From Streptomyces spororaveus (lineage in GTDB: Bacteria; Actinomycetota; Actinomycetes; Streptomycetales; Streptomycetaceae), in the NCBI RefSeq assembly GCF_016755875.1, contig NZ_BNED01000005.1, positions 3,920,001-3,984,000 on the forward strand: 64,000 nt of DNA. Reading direction: 5' to 3'. How positions within the stretch are numbered: position 1 is the stretch's first letter; each line of letters begins with the position of its first letter. Below the pieces are notes generated by a model that worked only from the letters and a program-made list of their open reading frames with translations, searched no databases and had not been told where the DNA came from. This document shows positions 34,935 to 44,029 of the stretch, piece by piece. A program made the translations under genes and the position numbers.

Positions 34935-35465
34935 TCAGAGGTGCAGAAGCATCCGACTGTTGCCCAAGGTGTTCGGCTTCACTCGTTCGAGACCGAGGAA
35001 CTCGGCGACACCCTCGTCATAGGAACGCAGCAGCTCCATGTAGACATCGGTCTTGACCGGGGTCTCGCCGATCTCGACGAAGCCGTGCTTCGCGAAGAAC
35101 TCGACTTCGAAGGTCAGGCAGAAAACCCGGCTCACCCCGAGGGTTCGGGCCGTGCGCAACAACTGCTCCAGCACCTGATGCCCGACTCCGGCACCCTTCA
35201 AGCCCCGGTCGACGGCGAGAGTGCGTACTTCGGCAAGGTCTTCCCACATCACGTGGAGAGCGCCGCAGCCGACGACCTGTCCGTCGGACTCGCGTTCCGC
35301 GACCCAGAACTCCTGGATGTCCTCGTAAAGCACGACCGGAGCTTTGTCGAGCAGGATCCGCTGCTGCACGTACTGGTCGAGGAGGCGGCGCAGCGCGGGA
35401 ACATCACGCGTCCGGGCACGGCGGATCGTCACTGTTTCTGCATGTGCAGTGGAAAACTCTCCCAT
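34935..35465 (-). CDS. amino-acid N-acetyltransferase (short, GNAT-only N-acetylglutamate synthase)
   Basis: 176-aa GNAT enzyme. It matches the single-domain N-acetylglutamate synthases of actinobacteria such as Mycobacterium tuberculosis ArgA: YEDIQEFWVAERESDGQVVGCGALHVMWEDLAEVRTLAVDRGLKGAGVGHQVLEQLL and the conserved ending KPNTLGNSRMLL. It should acetylate glutamate at the first step of arginine synthesis. It lacks the amino-acid kinase domain of classical ArgA. ATG 35465 is the start; the open frame beyond it is a shadow. It is next to lsr2 and not linked to other arg genes here. Confidence 0.9.
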   Translation of the reverse strand: MGEFSTAHAETVTIRRARTRDVPALRRLLDQYVQQRILLDKAPVVLYEDIQEFWVAERESDGQVVGCGALHVMWEDLAEVRTLAVDRGLKGAGVGHQVLEQLLRTARTLGVSRVFCLTFEVEFFAKHGFVEIGETPVKTDVYMELLRSYDEGVAEFLGLERVKPNTLGNSRMLLHL

Positions 35466-35476
35466 GGCTGCGGACG

Positions 35477-35929
35477 TTATCGCCCCGGCTCCTGCGGGTG
35501 CTCGCCGGACTCCCCCTCGGCCACGGGCGGAGCGGGAGGTTCGGGGGCGGCGTCGGCGCCCGACCCGTCGTCGTACTGGACGACGCGCACGGCGTCCCGG
35601 AGGGCTTCCCGCTGTTCCGCGGACATCATGCCGAAGAAGGCCACGAGGGCGGCCGCGGGGTTGTCGCTCGTCGACCAGGCTTCGTTCATCAGTGCGGCCG
35701 AGTAGGCGGCGCGGGTGGAGACCGCCGTATATCGATAGGCGCGGCCTTCGGCTTCCCGGCGGACCCAGCCCTTCTGATGGAGATTGTCCATAACGGTCAT
35801 GACCGTGGTGTACGCGATGGACCGTTCCTGCTGGAGGTCTTCCAGTACTTCTCGCACGGTGACCGGGCGGTTCCACTGCCACACCCGTGTCATGACGGCG
35901 TCTTCGAGTTCTCCCAAGGGGCGAGGCAC
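35477..35929 (-). CDS. BlaI/MecI/CopY-family transcriptional repressor
   Basis: About 150 aa from GTG 35929. The winged helix (3-80) is typical: PLGELEDAVMTRVWQWNRPVTVREVLEDL, SIAYTTVMTVMDNLHQKGWVRREAEGRAYRY. The dimerisation part follows (ALVAFFGMMSAEQREALRDAVR), then a Pro/Glu-rich tail. Related repressors are often controlled by an M56/BlaR-type membrane protease, but none lies beside this one. An upstream start at 35974 is possible. A TATCGT -10-like hexamer lies just before the GTG, so translation may be leaderless. Confidence 0.88.
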   Translation of the reverse strand: MPRPLGELEDAVMTRVWQWNRPVTVREVLEDLQQERSIAYTTVMTVMDNLHQKGWVRREAEGRAYRYTAVSTRAAYSAALMNEAWSTSDNPAAALVAFFGMMSAEQREALRDAVRVVQYDDGSGADAAPEPPAPPVAEGESGEHPQEPGR

Positions 35930-36031
35930 ACCAGCACGATAGTGCGGCTTGTGCGGAATTGCCCGACTATTCACTCGGCAACGCGCAACAAAATCGGGCG
36001 CGCAGCCGGTGAGGCCGCACGCCCGGAGGGG

Positions 36032-36196
36032 TTACTTCTGCTGCTGGGCGGCTTCGGCCCGGGCGAGCACGGCGTCGACCGCCGCGTCTTCCTTGGCCTT
36101 GTTGGAACCGCCCTGGCTCTTCACGATCGTCACGACGAGAGCGATGAAGAACGCGGCCATCACGAAGGGGGGCACGAGCGCGGAGACATAGTCCAT
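36032..36196 (-). CDS. small conserved single-pass membrane protein (54 aa)
   Basis: ATG 36196 to TAA 36032. The N-terminal 25 residues form a membrane helix (MDYVSALVPPFVMAAFFIAL, then VVTIVKS). A charged helix follows (NKAKEDAAVDAVLARAEAAQ) with a QQQK end. G/C third-position bias is strong, and the protein reads as a single helix anchor with a cytoplasmic amphipathic tail. It is too small for standard length cut-offs. I do not know its function. It lies 103 bp after the BlaI-type gene start, on the same strand as its neighbours. Confidence 0.78.
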   Translation of the reverse strand: MDYVSALVPPFVMAAFFIALVVTIVKSQGGSNKAKEDAAVDAVLARAEAAQQQK

Positions 36197-36210
36197 GCCC
36201 CACAGCGTAG

Positions 36211-36804
36211 CTACCCGGCGGCCAGCCCGGCCGCCGGGGGCGGGGTGGGCTTGCGGCGCGGCGGGAACACCTCACCGGGGGTCGGGATGGGCCGCTCCGG
36301 GCGCGGCGGCTCCTTGGGGTGCGGTGCCGGACGGGCCGGCTGGTCGTCCTTCTCCTTGCCGCCGGCCAGGGCCAGCAGCCGGGTCCGGGGCGCGGGGGCG
36401 GTCGACAGCCGCCGCCGTACGGAGCGCTCCGCGACCGCGCGGGCCCGTTCCAGCAGTGCGGCGGCGACCGGATTGGCGCGGAGCGCGCGCAGGGCGGCGA
36501 GGTCGTCGGGCTCCGGTTCGTACCCGGCGGCCAGTGCGTCCTGCAGCAGCTCCAGGTAGCCGGAGAGACTGCCGGGCAGGGCGCCGCGGTAGCGGGCGAG
36601 GTCCGCGAGGAGGAACGCTCTGAGCCGGCCCGCCTCCTGGACCGCGTCGTCCACCGACTGCGCGAGGCGCAGGCAGTCCTGGACCTCCTCGGCCGCCAGG
36701 GGGGCCGAGGAGGACTGAAGGGCGTGGGCGAGGAGGCGCCTGAGCAGGTGCAGCTCAGCGGCGCTGAACGCCATGCCGCCGCAGGATCCGTAGGGCGTGG
36801 GCAT
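36211..36804 (-). CDS. conserved hypothetical protein, helical with Pro-rich tail
   Basis: 197 aa from ATG 36804; an in-frame ATG at 36774 (MAFSAAELHLLRRLL) is also possible. Residues 10-130 are predicted helices (LLRRLLAHALQSSSAPLAAEEVQDCLRLAQSVDDAVQ, LRAFLLADLARYRGALPGSLSGYLELLQDAL). The last 55 residues are Pro/Arg-rich (KEPPRPERPIPTPGEVFPPRRKPTPPP). No signal or membrane segment is present. I do not recognise the family, though it resembles proteins seen only in streptomycetes. It is upstream of the 54-aa membrane protein gene, 14 bp apart, so the two likely form one transcript. Confidence 0.78.
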   Translation of the reverse strand: MPTPYGSCGGMAFSAAELHLLRRLLAHALQSSSAPLAAEEVQDCLRLAQSVDDAVQEAGRLRAFLLADLARYRGALPGSLSGYLELLQDALAAGYEPEPDDLAALRALRANPVAAALLERARAVAERSVRRRLSTAPAPRTRLLALAGGKEKDDQPARPAPHPKEPPRPERPIPTPGEVFPPRRKPTPPPAAGLAAG

Positions 36805-36871
36805 GGGCCGAAGATACGCGCTAATCGGACAAAATCCCCTCAGCGTGGGCGCGGCGCGCTCGGCGGGTCCC

Positions 36872-37057
36872 TCAGCCGGTCTCTTTCACCGCGCGCAGGA
36901 AATCCGCCCAGGCGGCCTGGGTGGTGGCGAGCACGAGGTGGGCGGGGTCGGCGCGGTCGGCGACCTTGACGAGGGCTCCGGGGGCGGTGGCGACGTAGAC
37001 GCAGGCGTCGCCCTCACTGCAGAACGAGGACTTCCGCCACACGGGCTGAGCGGTCAT
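36872..37057 (-). CDS. DUF397 domain protein
   Basis: 61 aa from ATG 37057 with a strong GGAGGAG ribosome site. The sequence WRKSSFCSEGDACVYVATAP and the final WADFLRAVKETG are typical of DUF397, a family restricted to actinobacteria. DUF397 genes usually pair with an XRE-family regulator (as in WhiJ/BldB-linked systems) and may act as a toxin-antitoxin-like or developmental control pair. No XRE partner is found on either side here, so this is a solo copy. Confidence 0.9.
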   Translation of the reverse strand: MTAQPVWRKSSFCSEGDACVYVATAPGALVKVADRADPAHLVLATTQAAWADFLRAVKETG

Positions 37058-37284
37058 GGTGTCTCCTCCGGGCACGGTGGCCGGTAATTGCCGTCAATGA
37101 CGGTAACTCCGCGGCCGGGCCGCGCCGGCGGCTTTCGGGAATTCGGCGTTTCGCCCTTGCCTTCCGGGGGGCGGTGCGGGTACCGCTGAGCTGGTCCTCT
37201 CCCCGCCCCGCCCCGTCGCCGTTTCCCGCGGCCGCGCCCCGGACCCCGCGCCTCAAACGCCTGGCGGGGCTGGACTCGCACCCC

Positions 37285-38415
37285 CTAAATGCGGGCCACG
37301 AAGGCCGAGACCGCTTCGTGGACGTCGGACTCCGTCCAGGACAGGCCGGGCTCGGTGATCTCCAGTTCGGTCACCGCCAGGCCCGGCGGGCCGTCGGCGG
37401 ACCAGCGGCGGAAGAGGACCGTGCCCGTCTCCTCGGCCTGCCGCAGGCCCGCCTCCGTCAGCCGGTCCGGCTCGTACGGGAGCCACACCTGGAACTGGTG
37501 GGTGTGCGGCTCCTCCGGATTGATCCGGGCCCACGGCACCCCCGAGTCCGCGAACGCCGAGCGCAGCGCCCGGGCCACCGTCCGCGCCTGGGCCACGTAC
37601 GACGGCAGCCGGGGCAGTTCCCGTTCCAGCCCGGCCAGCGCCGAGAGGGCCTGCGGGAACTGCCGGAAGACCTGGCCGCCGTAGCGGTGCCGCCAGACCC
37701 GGGTCTCCTCCACGAACCCCCGCGGCCCCGCCAGGGCCGCCCCGCTCAGGCCCCCGAGCGATTTGTAGAACGAGACGTAGACCGAGTCCGCCAGGCCCGC
37801 GATCTCGGGCAGGGTGCGGCCGAAGTGGACGGTGGACTCCCACAGCCGGGCCCCGTCGAAGTGGACGACCGCCTCCCGCTCCCGGGCCGCCTCGGTGAGC
37901 GCCTCCAGCTCCTCCCAGGTGGGCAGCAGGAAGCCCGCGTCCCGCAGGGGCAGCTCCACCATCAGCGTGCCGAAGGGCTCCCGGAGGGCCTCGACGTCCG
38001 CGGCCGACGGCTGGCGGGCCTCGGTCGTCGGGTGCGCGACCCGCAGTCCGGAGACGGCCGACAGGGCGTCCCCCTCCCACCGCTCCGGATGGCTCATCGG
38101 GTGCAGGGCCACCACCGGGTTCCCGGTCCGGCCCGCCCAGCAGCGCAGCGCGATCTGCTGCGCCATCGTGCCGCTGGGGAAGAACGCCGCGTCCTCGGTC
38201 CCCAGCAGTCCGGCGACCTTGCGCTCCAGTTCGGCGACGACCCCGTCGCCGTAGACGTCGGCCGGCCCGTCCATGTCGTACGGGGCTCCGGCGAGCGAGC
38301 CGAGCAGCTCCCCCACCGTGGGTTCCAGCAGGCTGCGGGACAGCCTCCGCTCCGCCCCGCGCCACGCCGCGACCAGCCGCTTCGTACGTTCCGTGTCCTC
38401 GCTGTCGTCACTCAT
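37285..38415 (-). CDS. PLP-dependent threonine aldolase / beta-eliminating lyase family enzyme
   Basis: 376 aa of the aspartate-aminotransferase-fold beta-eliminating lyase family (threonine aldolase-like). Visible motifs are VYGDGVVAELERKVAGLLGTEDAAFFPSGTMAQQIAL (cofactor phosphate region), VVHFDGARLWES (Asp that pairs with PLP) and YVSFYKSLGGLSGAAL (the Schiff-base Lys). It likely splits L-threonine or allo-threonine, or a related beta-hydroxy amino acid; the exact substrate is uncertain. ATG 38415 was chosen; the open frame further upstream (to 38454) lacks conserved content. It is divergent from the DUF2520-panC-nadBC-coaX operon. Confidence 0.88.
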   Translation of the reverse strand: MSDDSEDTERTKRLVAAWRGAERRLSRSLLEPTVGELLGSLAGAPYDMDGPADVYGDGVVAELERKVAGLLGTEDAAFFPSGTMAQQIALRCWAGRTGNPVVALHPMSHPERWEGDALSAVSGLRVAHPTTEARQPSAADVEALREPFGTLMVELPLRDAGFLLPTWEELEALTEAAREREAVVHFDGARLWESTVHFGRTLPEIAGLADSVYVSFYKSLGGLSGAALAGPRGFVEETRVWRHRYGGQVFRQFPQALSALAGLERELPRLPSYVAQARTVARALRSAFADSGVPWARINPEEPHTHQFQVWLPYEPDRLTEAGLRQAEETGTVLFRRWSADGPPGLAVTELEITEPGLSWTESDVHEAVSAFVARI

Positions 38416-38527
38416 GGACAAAGATCCTCGCTCCTGTCGCCACCGACCGGCCAACTGCCCCAGGGGCTAGCATGGCGGCGTATCGTCCGGTACCCCCCGC
38501 GGACTGGAACGGAAGGGCCCTCCCCGC

Positions 38528-39439
38528 GTGAATCCATCACAGCAGCCACGCCCTGCCCGGCTCGCCGTCGGCGTCGTCGGAGCCGGCCGCGTCGGTCCCG
38601 CGCTGGCGTGTGCGCTCCAGCAGGCCGGGCACCGGCCCGTCGCCGTCTCCGGAGTCTCGGACACCTCCGTGCGCCGCGCCGCGCGGATGCTGCCCGATGT
38701 GCCGCTCGTACCGCCCGCGCAGGTGCTGGAGCTGGCGGATCTGGTGCTCCTGACCGTCCCCGACGACGCCCTGCCGTCCCTCGTGGAGGGCCTCGCCGAG
38801 ACCGGCGCGGTCCGGCCCGGACAGCTCCTGGTGCACACCTCCGGCCGGTACGGGACCTCCGTGCTCGACCCCGCGCGCCGCGCGGGCGCGCTGCCGCTGG
38901 CCCTGCACCCGGCGATGACCTTCACCGGCACCGAGGTGGACGTACAGCGGCTCGCCGGCTGCTCCTTCGGCGTCACCGCCCCCGAGGAGCTGCGGCTGGC
39001 CGCCGAGGCCCTGGTCATCGAGATGGGCGGGGAGCCCGAGTGGATCGCGGAGGAGAACCGTCCGCTCTACCACGCGGCCCTGGCCCTCGGCGCGAACCAC
39101 CTGGTCACCCTCGTCGCCCAGTCGATGGAGCTGCTGGCCCGGGCCGGGGTGGAGCACCCCGACCGGATGCTCGGCCCGCTGCTCGGCGCGGCCCTCGACA
39201 ACGCCCTGCGCTCCGGTGACGCCGCCCTGACCGGGCCGGTGGCCCGCGGGGACGCCGGTACGGTCGCCGCGCACGTCTCGGAGCTGCGCAGGCACGCGCC
39301 GGGCGCGGTCGCCGGGTACCTGGCGATGGCCCGCACCACCGCGGACCGGGCCCTCGCGCACGGTCTGCTCAAGCCCGAACTCGCCGAGGACCTGCTCGGT
39401 GTGCTCGCCGACACGGAGTCCGACGGGGGCGACCGGTGA
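38528..39439 (+). CDS. Rossmann / DUF2520 dehydrogenase (ketopantoate-reductase-like)
   Basis: 303 aa. The N-terminal Rossmann domain has [22 protein letters not shown] (residues 14-35). The C-terminal DUF2520 part has [21 protein letters not shown] and a helical region with [21 protein letters not shown]. It overlaps panC by 4 bp (GTGA), placing it in pantothenate synthesis; it could supply ketopantoate reductase activity. This is inference from position and fold. It is the first gene of a five-gene operon with panC, nadB, nadC and coaX. The start at 38528 is a GTG just after a purine-rich GGAACGGAAGGG. Confidence 0.88.
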   Translation: MNPSQQPRPARLAVGVVGAGRVGPALACALQQAGHRPVAVSGVSDTSVRRAARMLPDVPLVPPAQVLELADLVLLTVPDDALPSLVEGLAETGAVRPGQLLVHTSGRYGTSVLDPARRAGALPLALHPAMTFTGTEVDVQRLAGCSFGVTAPEELRLAAEALVIEMGGEPEWIAEENRPLYHAALALGANHLVTLVAQSMELLARAGVEHPDRMLGPLLGAALDNALRSGDAALTGPVARGDAGTVAAHVSELRRHAPGAVAGYLAMARTTADRALAHGLLKPELAEDLLGVLADTESDGGDR

Positions 39440-40428
39440 CCGACCTGCTGCTGCACACCGCCCGGGAGCTGTACGAGCTGCCGCGCACCGGCCGCCGGGC
39501 CGTGGTGATGACCATGGGGGCCCTCCACGAGGGCCACGCCACCTTGATCCGCACGGCCCGCGAACAGGCCGGGCCCGAGGGCCAGGTCGTCGTCACCGTC
39601 TTCGTCAACCCGCTGCAGTTCGGGGCGGGCGAGGACCTCGACCGCTACCCGCGCACGCTCGACGCGGACCTGGCGATCGCCGAGGAGGCGGGCGCCGACG
39701 CGGTGTTCGCCCCCGCGGTCGACGAGGTCTACCCGGGCGGCGACCCGCAGGTGCGGATCACCGCCGGTCCCATGGGCGAGCGCCTCGAAGGGGCCACCCG
39801 CCCCGGGCACTTCGACGGGATGCTGACCGTCGTGGCCAAGCTGCTCCACCTCACCCGCCCCGACCTGGCCCTCTTCGGCCAGAAGGACGCGCAGCAACTG
39901 GCCCTGATCCGGCGGATGGTGACCGACCTGAACTTCCCCGTCGAGGTGGTCGGCGTACCGACCGTCCGCGAGGAGGACGGGCTCGCGCTGTCGTCCCGCA
40001 ACCGCTACCTCTCCCCGGCCGAGCGGCACACCGCCCTGGCGCTGTCCCGCGCCCTGTTCGCCGGGCGCGACCGGCTCGCCGCGCAGGCGGCGCTGCGCGC
40101 CCGCGCGGAGGCGTCCCCGGCCAGCGACGAGCGGGCCACCGCCCTGGCCCGCCTCGGCGAGATCCGCGCCTCCGCCGACGCGCACGCCGTCTCGGCGGCG
40201 GGCGCCGGGCTGCCGGACGCCGTACGGGCCGCCGCGCTGCACGTCCTGGACGAGGCGGGCCGCCACGAGCCGCCGATCGTGCTCGACTACCTGGCGCTGG
40301 TGGACCCGCTGGACTTCACCGAGACCGGACCGGACTTCACCGGGCAGGCCGTGCTGGCCGTCGCCGCGAAGGTGGGCTCGACCCGGCTGATCGACAACAT
40401 CCCATTGGAATTCGGAGCACACTCGTGA
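39436..40428 (+). CDS. panC: pantothenate synthetase (pantoate--beta-alanine ligase)
   Basis: 330 aa. It joins D-pantoate and beta-alanine with ATP to make pantothenate, the CoA precursor. The conserved HIGH-like start [19 protein letters not shown] (residues 22-40), [42 protein letters not shown] and SSRNRYLSP are all visible. It begins at GTG 39436 overlapping the DUF2520 gene, and its stop overlaps the nadB start (GTGA). It is slightly longer than the 280-aa norm because of a C-terminal insertion around [20 protein letters not shown]. Confidence 0.96.
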   Translation: MTDLLLHTARELYELPRTGRRAVVMTMGALHEGHATLIRTAREQAGPEGQVVVTVFVNPLQFGAGEDLDRYPRTLDADLAIAEEAGADAVFAPAVDEVYPGGDPQVRITAGPMGERLEGATRPGHFDGMLTVVAKLLHLTRPDLALFGQKDAQQLALIRRMVTDLNFPVEVVGVPTVREEDGLALSSRNRYLSPAERHTALALSRALFAGRDRLAAQAALRARAEASPASDERATALARLGEIRASADAHAVSAAGAGLPDAVRAAALHVLDEAGRHEPPIVLDYLALVDPLDFTETGPDFTGQAVLAVAAKVGSTRLIDNIPLEFGAHS

Positions 40429-42176
40429 GCACCCCAGGCAGAGGCATTCCGTCGGGCGGGGCAGGCGCGGGCACCGGTATACGGCTGCACGCACCGGCCC
40501 CCGGCTGGTCCCTCGACGCCGACGTCGTGGTCGTCGGTTCCGGCGTGGCGGGTCTGACCGCCGCGCTGCGCTGCGCCGCCGGGGGCCGCCGTACCGTCGT
40601 GGTCACCAAGGCCCGGCTCGACGACGGCTCCACCCGCTGGGCCCAGGGCGGCATCGCCGCGGCCCTCGGCGAGGGCGACACCCCGGAGCAGCACCTCGAC
40701 GACACCCTGGTCGCCGGGGCGGGCCTGTGCGACGAGGAGGCCGTCCGGCTGCTCGTCACCGAGGGCCCCGACGCGGTACGGCGGCTGATGGCCACCGGCG
40801 CGGTCTTCGACACCTCCACGGAGACCGGCGAGATAGAACTGACCCGCGAGGGCGGACACCACCGCCGCCGGATCGCGCACGCGGGCGGCGACGCCACCGG
40901 CGCCGAGATCTCGCGGGCGCTCGTCGAGGCCGTGCAGGCCGCGGGCATCGAGACCGTGGAGAACGCCCTCGTACTGGACCTGCTGCAGGACGCGCAGGGC
41001 CGTACGGCCGGTGTCACCCTGCACGTCATGGGCGAGGGCCAGCACGACGGGGTCGGCGCCGTGCACGCGCCCGCCGTGATCCTCGCGACCGGCGGCATGG
41101 GCCAGGTCTTCTCGGCGACCACCAACCCGTCGGTGTCCACCGGCGACGGCGTGGCGCTCGCGCTGCGGGCCGGCGCGGAGGTCTCCGACCTGGAGTTCGT
41201 GCAGTTCCACCCGACGGTGCTCTTCCTCGGCCCGGACGCCGAGGGCCAGCAGCCGCTGGTGTCGGAGGCGGTCCGGGGCGAGGGCGCGTACCTCGTCGAC
41301 GCGGACGGCGTGCGCTTCATGCAGGGGCAGCACGAGCTGGCCGAGCTGGCGCCGCGCGACATCGTTGCCAAGGGCATCATGCGCCGCATGCAGGAGCAGG
41401 GCGCGCAGCACATGTACCTCGACGCCCGGCACTTCGGCGCGCAGATGTGGGAGCAGCGCTTCCCGACCATCCTGGCCGCCTGCCGCTCCCACGGCATCGA
41501 CCCGGTGAGCGAGCCCATCCCGGTGGCGCCCGCCGCGCACTACGCGTCCGGCGGCGTCCGGACCGACCTGCACGGGCGGACCACGGTCCCCGGCCTGTAC
41601 GCCTGCGGCGAGGTCGCCTGCACCGGTGTGCACGGCGCGAACCGGCTCGCCTCCAACTCGCTGCTGGAGGGTCTGGTCTTCGCCGAGCGGATCGCCGAGG
41701 ACATCGTCGCCGAGGGGGCCGCCGGCAGCGGCCCGGGCATACCGGTCCCGGCGACCGGCCCGCTGCAGCCCGCCGGCGCCCGGTACGAGGTCCAGCGGAT
41801 CATGACGCAGGGCGCGGGCGTGCTCCGCTCCGCCGACTCGCTCAGTGCCGCGGCCGACGCCCTGGAAGCGCTGTACGCCACCGCCCTGAACGACCTGGAA
41901 GCGCACGGCAAGACCGCCGAGCCGGGTGTGGACACCTGGGAGGCCACGAACCTGCTGTGCGTGGCGCGGGTCCTGGTCGCCGCGGCGCAGCGGCGCGTGG
42001 AGACCCGCGGCTGCCACTGGCGCGAGGACCACCCCGAGCGGGACGATGCGCACTGGCGCCGCCACCTCGTCGTCCGGCTCTCGGCGACCGAGAAGCGCGC
42101 CCTGGTCGTCGTACCCACCGACTCCGCGGACTTCCCGTCCGTGCACCCCCTGAGCACCCCGAGCCTGGAGCAGTGA
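40425..42176 (+). CDS. nadB: L-aspartate oxidase
   Basis: 583-aa flavoenzyme that oxidises L-aspartate to iminoaspartate in NAD synthesis. FAD-binding motif [17 protein letters not shown] (about 37-53), the [13 protein letters not shown] block, and the catalytic Arg/His region of the fumarate-reductase family ([44 protein letters not shown]) are complete. GTG 40425 overlaps the panC stop. The usual partner NadA (quinolinate synthase) is not in the window. The C-terminal helical domain is present, so the protein is full length. Confidence 0.97.
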   Translation: MSTPGRGIPSGGAGAGTGIRLHAPAPGWSLDADVVVVGSGVAGLTAALRCAAGGRRTVVVTKARLDDGSTRWAQGGIAAALGEGDTPEQHLDDTLVAGAGLCDEEAVRLLVTEGPDAVRRLMATGAVFDTSTETGEIELTREGGHHRRRIAHAGGDATGAEISRALVEAVQAAGIETVENALVLDLLQDAQGRTAGVTLHVMGEGQHDGVGAVHAPAVILATGGMGQVFSATTNPSVSTGDGVALALRAGAEVSDLEFVQFHPTVLFLGPDAEGQQPLVSEAVRGEGAYLVDADGVRFMQGQHELAELAPRDIVAKGIMRRMQEQGAQHMYLDARHFGAQMWEQRFPTILAACRSHGIDPVSEPIPVAPAAHYASGGVRTDLHGRTTVPGLYACGEVACTGVHGANRLASNSLLEGLVFAERIAEDIVAEGAAGSGPGIPVPATGPLQPAGARYEVQRIMTQGAGVLRSADSLSAAADALEALYATALNDLEAHGKTAEPGVDTWEATNLLCVARVLVAAAQRRVETRGCHWREDHPERDDAHWRRHLVVRLSATEKRALVVVPTDSADFPSVHPLSTPSLEQ

Positions 42177-43147
42177 CCGTGAGCACCCCCGAACTTCCCC
42201 TGATCGACCAGAACGACGGCGGCTGCGGCGACGACTGCGCCTGCGGCGACGGCGAGGAGAGCGGCCTGGACCCGGCGCTGGCGCAGCTGCTGGCGGACGC
42301 GGGCCTGGACCCGATCGAGGTCGAGGACATCGCGCACATGGCGCTGTCCGAGGACCTGGACGGGGGCGTGGACGTGACGACCGTCGCGACCGTGCCGGAG
42401 GAGGCCGAGGCCGTCGCCGACTTCGTCGCGCGCGAGAGCGGTGTCGTGGCCGGTCTGCGGATCGCCGAGGCCGTGTTCTCCGTGGTGTGCACGGAGGCCT
42501 TCGAGGTGGAGCGGCACGCGGAGGACGGCGACACCGTCGAGGCCGGGCAGCTGCTGCTGTCCGTGCGCTCGCGCACGCGTGACCTGCTCACGGCGGAGCG
42601 CAGCGCGCTGAACATCATGTGCCGCCTGTCGGGCATCGCGACGGCCACCCGCCGCTGGGCCGACGTGCTGGAGGGCACCTCGGCGAAGGTCCGCGACACC
42701 CGCAAGACCACGCCGGGCCTGCGCGCGCTGGAGAAGTACGCGGTGCGCTGCGGCGGCGGCGTCAACCACCGGATGTCGCTGGCGGACGCGGCGCTGGTCA
42801 AGGACAACCACGTGGTGGCGGCGGGCGGTGTCGCCCAGGCCTTCAAGGCCGTGCGCGAGGCCTTCCCCGAGGTCCCGATCGAGGTCGAGGTCGACACGCT
42901 GGAGCAGATCGGCGAGGTCCTGGAGGCCGGCGCCGACCTGATCCTGCTGGACAACTTCACGGTCGGGCAGACCGCCGAGGCCGTGGCCCTGGTGGCCGGC
43001 CGCGCGGTGCTGGAGTCCTCGGGCCGCCTGACCCTGGACACCGCCCGCGCGTACGCGGAGACCGGCGTGGACTACCTGGCGGTCGGCGCGCTGACCCACT
43101 CCTCGCCGATCCTGGACATCGGGCTCGATCTGCGCGAGGCGGTGTAA
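42173..43147 (+). CDS. nadC: nicotinate-nucleotide pyrophosphorylase (quinolinate phosphoribosyltransferase) with Cys-rich N-terminus
   Basis: 324 aa from GTG 42173 (GTG 42179 is in frame too). It converts quinolinate and PRPP to nicotinate mononucleotide. ALSEDLDGGVDVTT, SGVVAGLRIAEAVF, LLTAERSALNIMCRLSGIATATR, DTRKTTPGLRALEKYAVRCGGG and HRMSLADAALVKDNH are the family blocks. About 35 extra residues precede the domain and hold a cysteine cluster (Cys18, Cys22, Cys24 in GGCGDDCACGDG), not part of the catalytic fold; it may bind metal. It overlaps nadB by 4 bp if GTG 42173 is used. Confidence 0.96.
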   Translation: MTVSTPELPLIDQNDGGCGDDCACGDGEESGLDPALAQLLADAGLDPIEVEDIAHMALSEDLDGGVDVTTVATVPEEAEAVADFVARESGVVAGLRIAEAVFSVVCTEAFEVERHAEDGDTVEAGQLLLSVRSRTRDLLTAERSALNIMCRLSGIATATRRWADVLEGTSAKVRDTRKTTPGLRALEKYAVRCGGGVNHRMSLADAALVKDNHVVAAGGVAQAFKAVREAFPEVPIEVEVDTLEQIGEVLEAGADLILLDNFTVGQTAEAVALVAGRAVLESSGRLTLDTARAYAETGVDYLAVGALTHSSPILDIGLDLREAV

Positions 43148-43150
43148 CCC

Positions 43151-43960
43151 GTGCTCCTCACCATCGACGTGGGCAACACCCACACGGTCCTGGGCCTGTT
43201 CGACGGTGACGAGATCGTCGAGCACTGGCGGATCTCGACCGACCCGCAGCGCACGGCCGACGAGATGGCGGTGCTGTTGCAGGGGCTGATGGGCATGCAC
43301 CCGATGCTCGGCAGCGAGCTCGGAGACGGGATCCACGGCATCGCGATCTGCTCGGCGGTGCCGTCGGTCCTGCACGAGCTGCGGGAGGTGACCCGCCGCT
43401 ACTACGGCGACGTGCCCGCGGTGATCGTGGAGCCGGGCACCAAGACGGGCGTGCCGATCCTCATGGACAACCCGAAGGAGGTCGGCGCGGACCGCATCGT
43501 GAACGCGGTCGCGGTGGTCGAGCTCTACGGGGGCCCGGCGATCGTGGTCGACCTCGGTACGGCGACCACCTTCGACGCGGTGTCCGCGAAGGGCGAGTAC
43601 GTGGGCGGGGTGATCTCCCCGGGCATCGAGATCTCGATGGACGCGCTCGGCGTACGGGGTGCCCAGCTGCGGAAGATCGAGCTGGCCCGGCCGCGCAACG
43701 TGATCGGGAAGTCCACGGTCGAGGCGATGCAGTCGGGCGTGGTCTACGGCTTCGCGGGGCAGGTCGACGGGGTCGTGACCCGGATGGCGAAGGAGCTGGC
43801 CGGACCGCACGGCGACCCGGACGACGTGCGGGTCATCGCCACCGGCGGGCTCGCGCCGATGGTGCTGGGCGAGTCCTCGGTGATCGACGACCACGAGCCG
43901 TGGCTGACGCTGATCGGGCTGCGGCTCGTGTACCAGCGCAACGCGCCGAGTTTCGACTAG
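43151..43960 (+). CDS. coaX: type III pantothenate kinase
   Basis: 269 aa. It phosphorylates pantothenate at the first committed step of CoA synthesis. The ASKHA-fold motifs are clear: MLLTIDVGNTHTVLGLFDGD (phosphate-1), IVVDLGTATTFDAVSAKGEYVGGVISPGI (phosphate-2 and adenosine region), and IATGGLAPMVL near the end. GTG 43151 starts 3 bp after the nadC stop, so it is the last gene of the operon with panC, nadB and nadC. The CoaX type needs potassium or ammonium and is not feedback-inhibited by CoA. Confidence 0.96.
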   Translation: MLLTIDVGNTHTVLGLFDGDEIVEHWRISTDPQRTADEMAVLLQGLMGMHPMLGSELGDGIHGIAICSAVPSVLHELREVTRRYYGDVPAVIVEPGTKTGVPILMDNPKEVGADRIVNAVAVVELYGGPAIVVDLGTATTFDAVSAKGEYVGGVISPGIEISMDALGVRGAQLRKIELARPRNVIGKSTVEAMQSGVVYGFAGQVDGVVTRMAKELAGPHGDPDDVRVIATGGLAPMVLGESSVIDDHEPWLTLIGLRLVYQRNAPSFD

Positions 43961-44029
43961 CGGGGGCGACGGGGACCCGGGCCGGGAACGGCTCGGGACC
44001 CGCGCCGGACCGGCACGCCCGCGGGGGGA

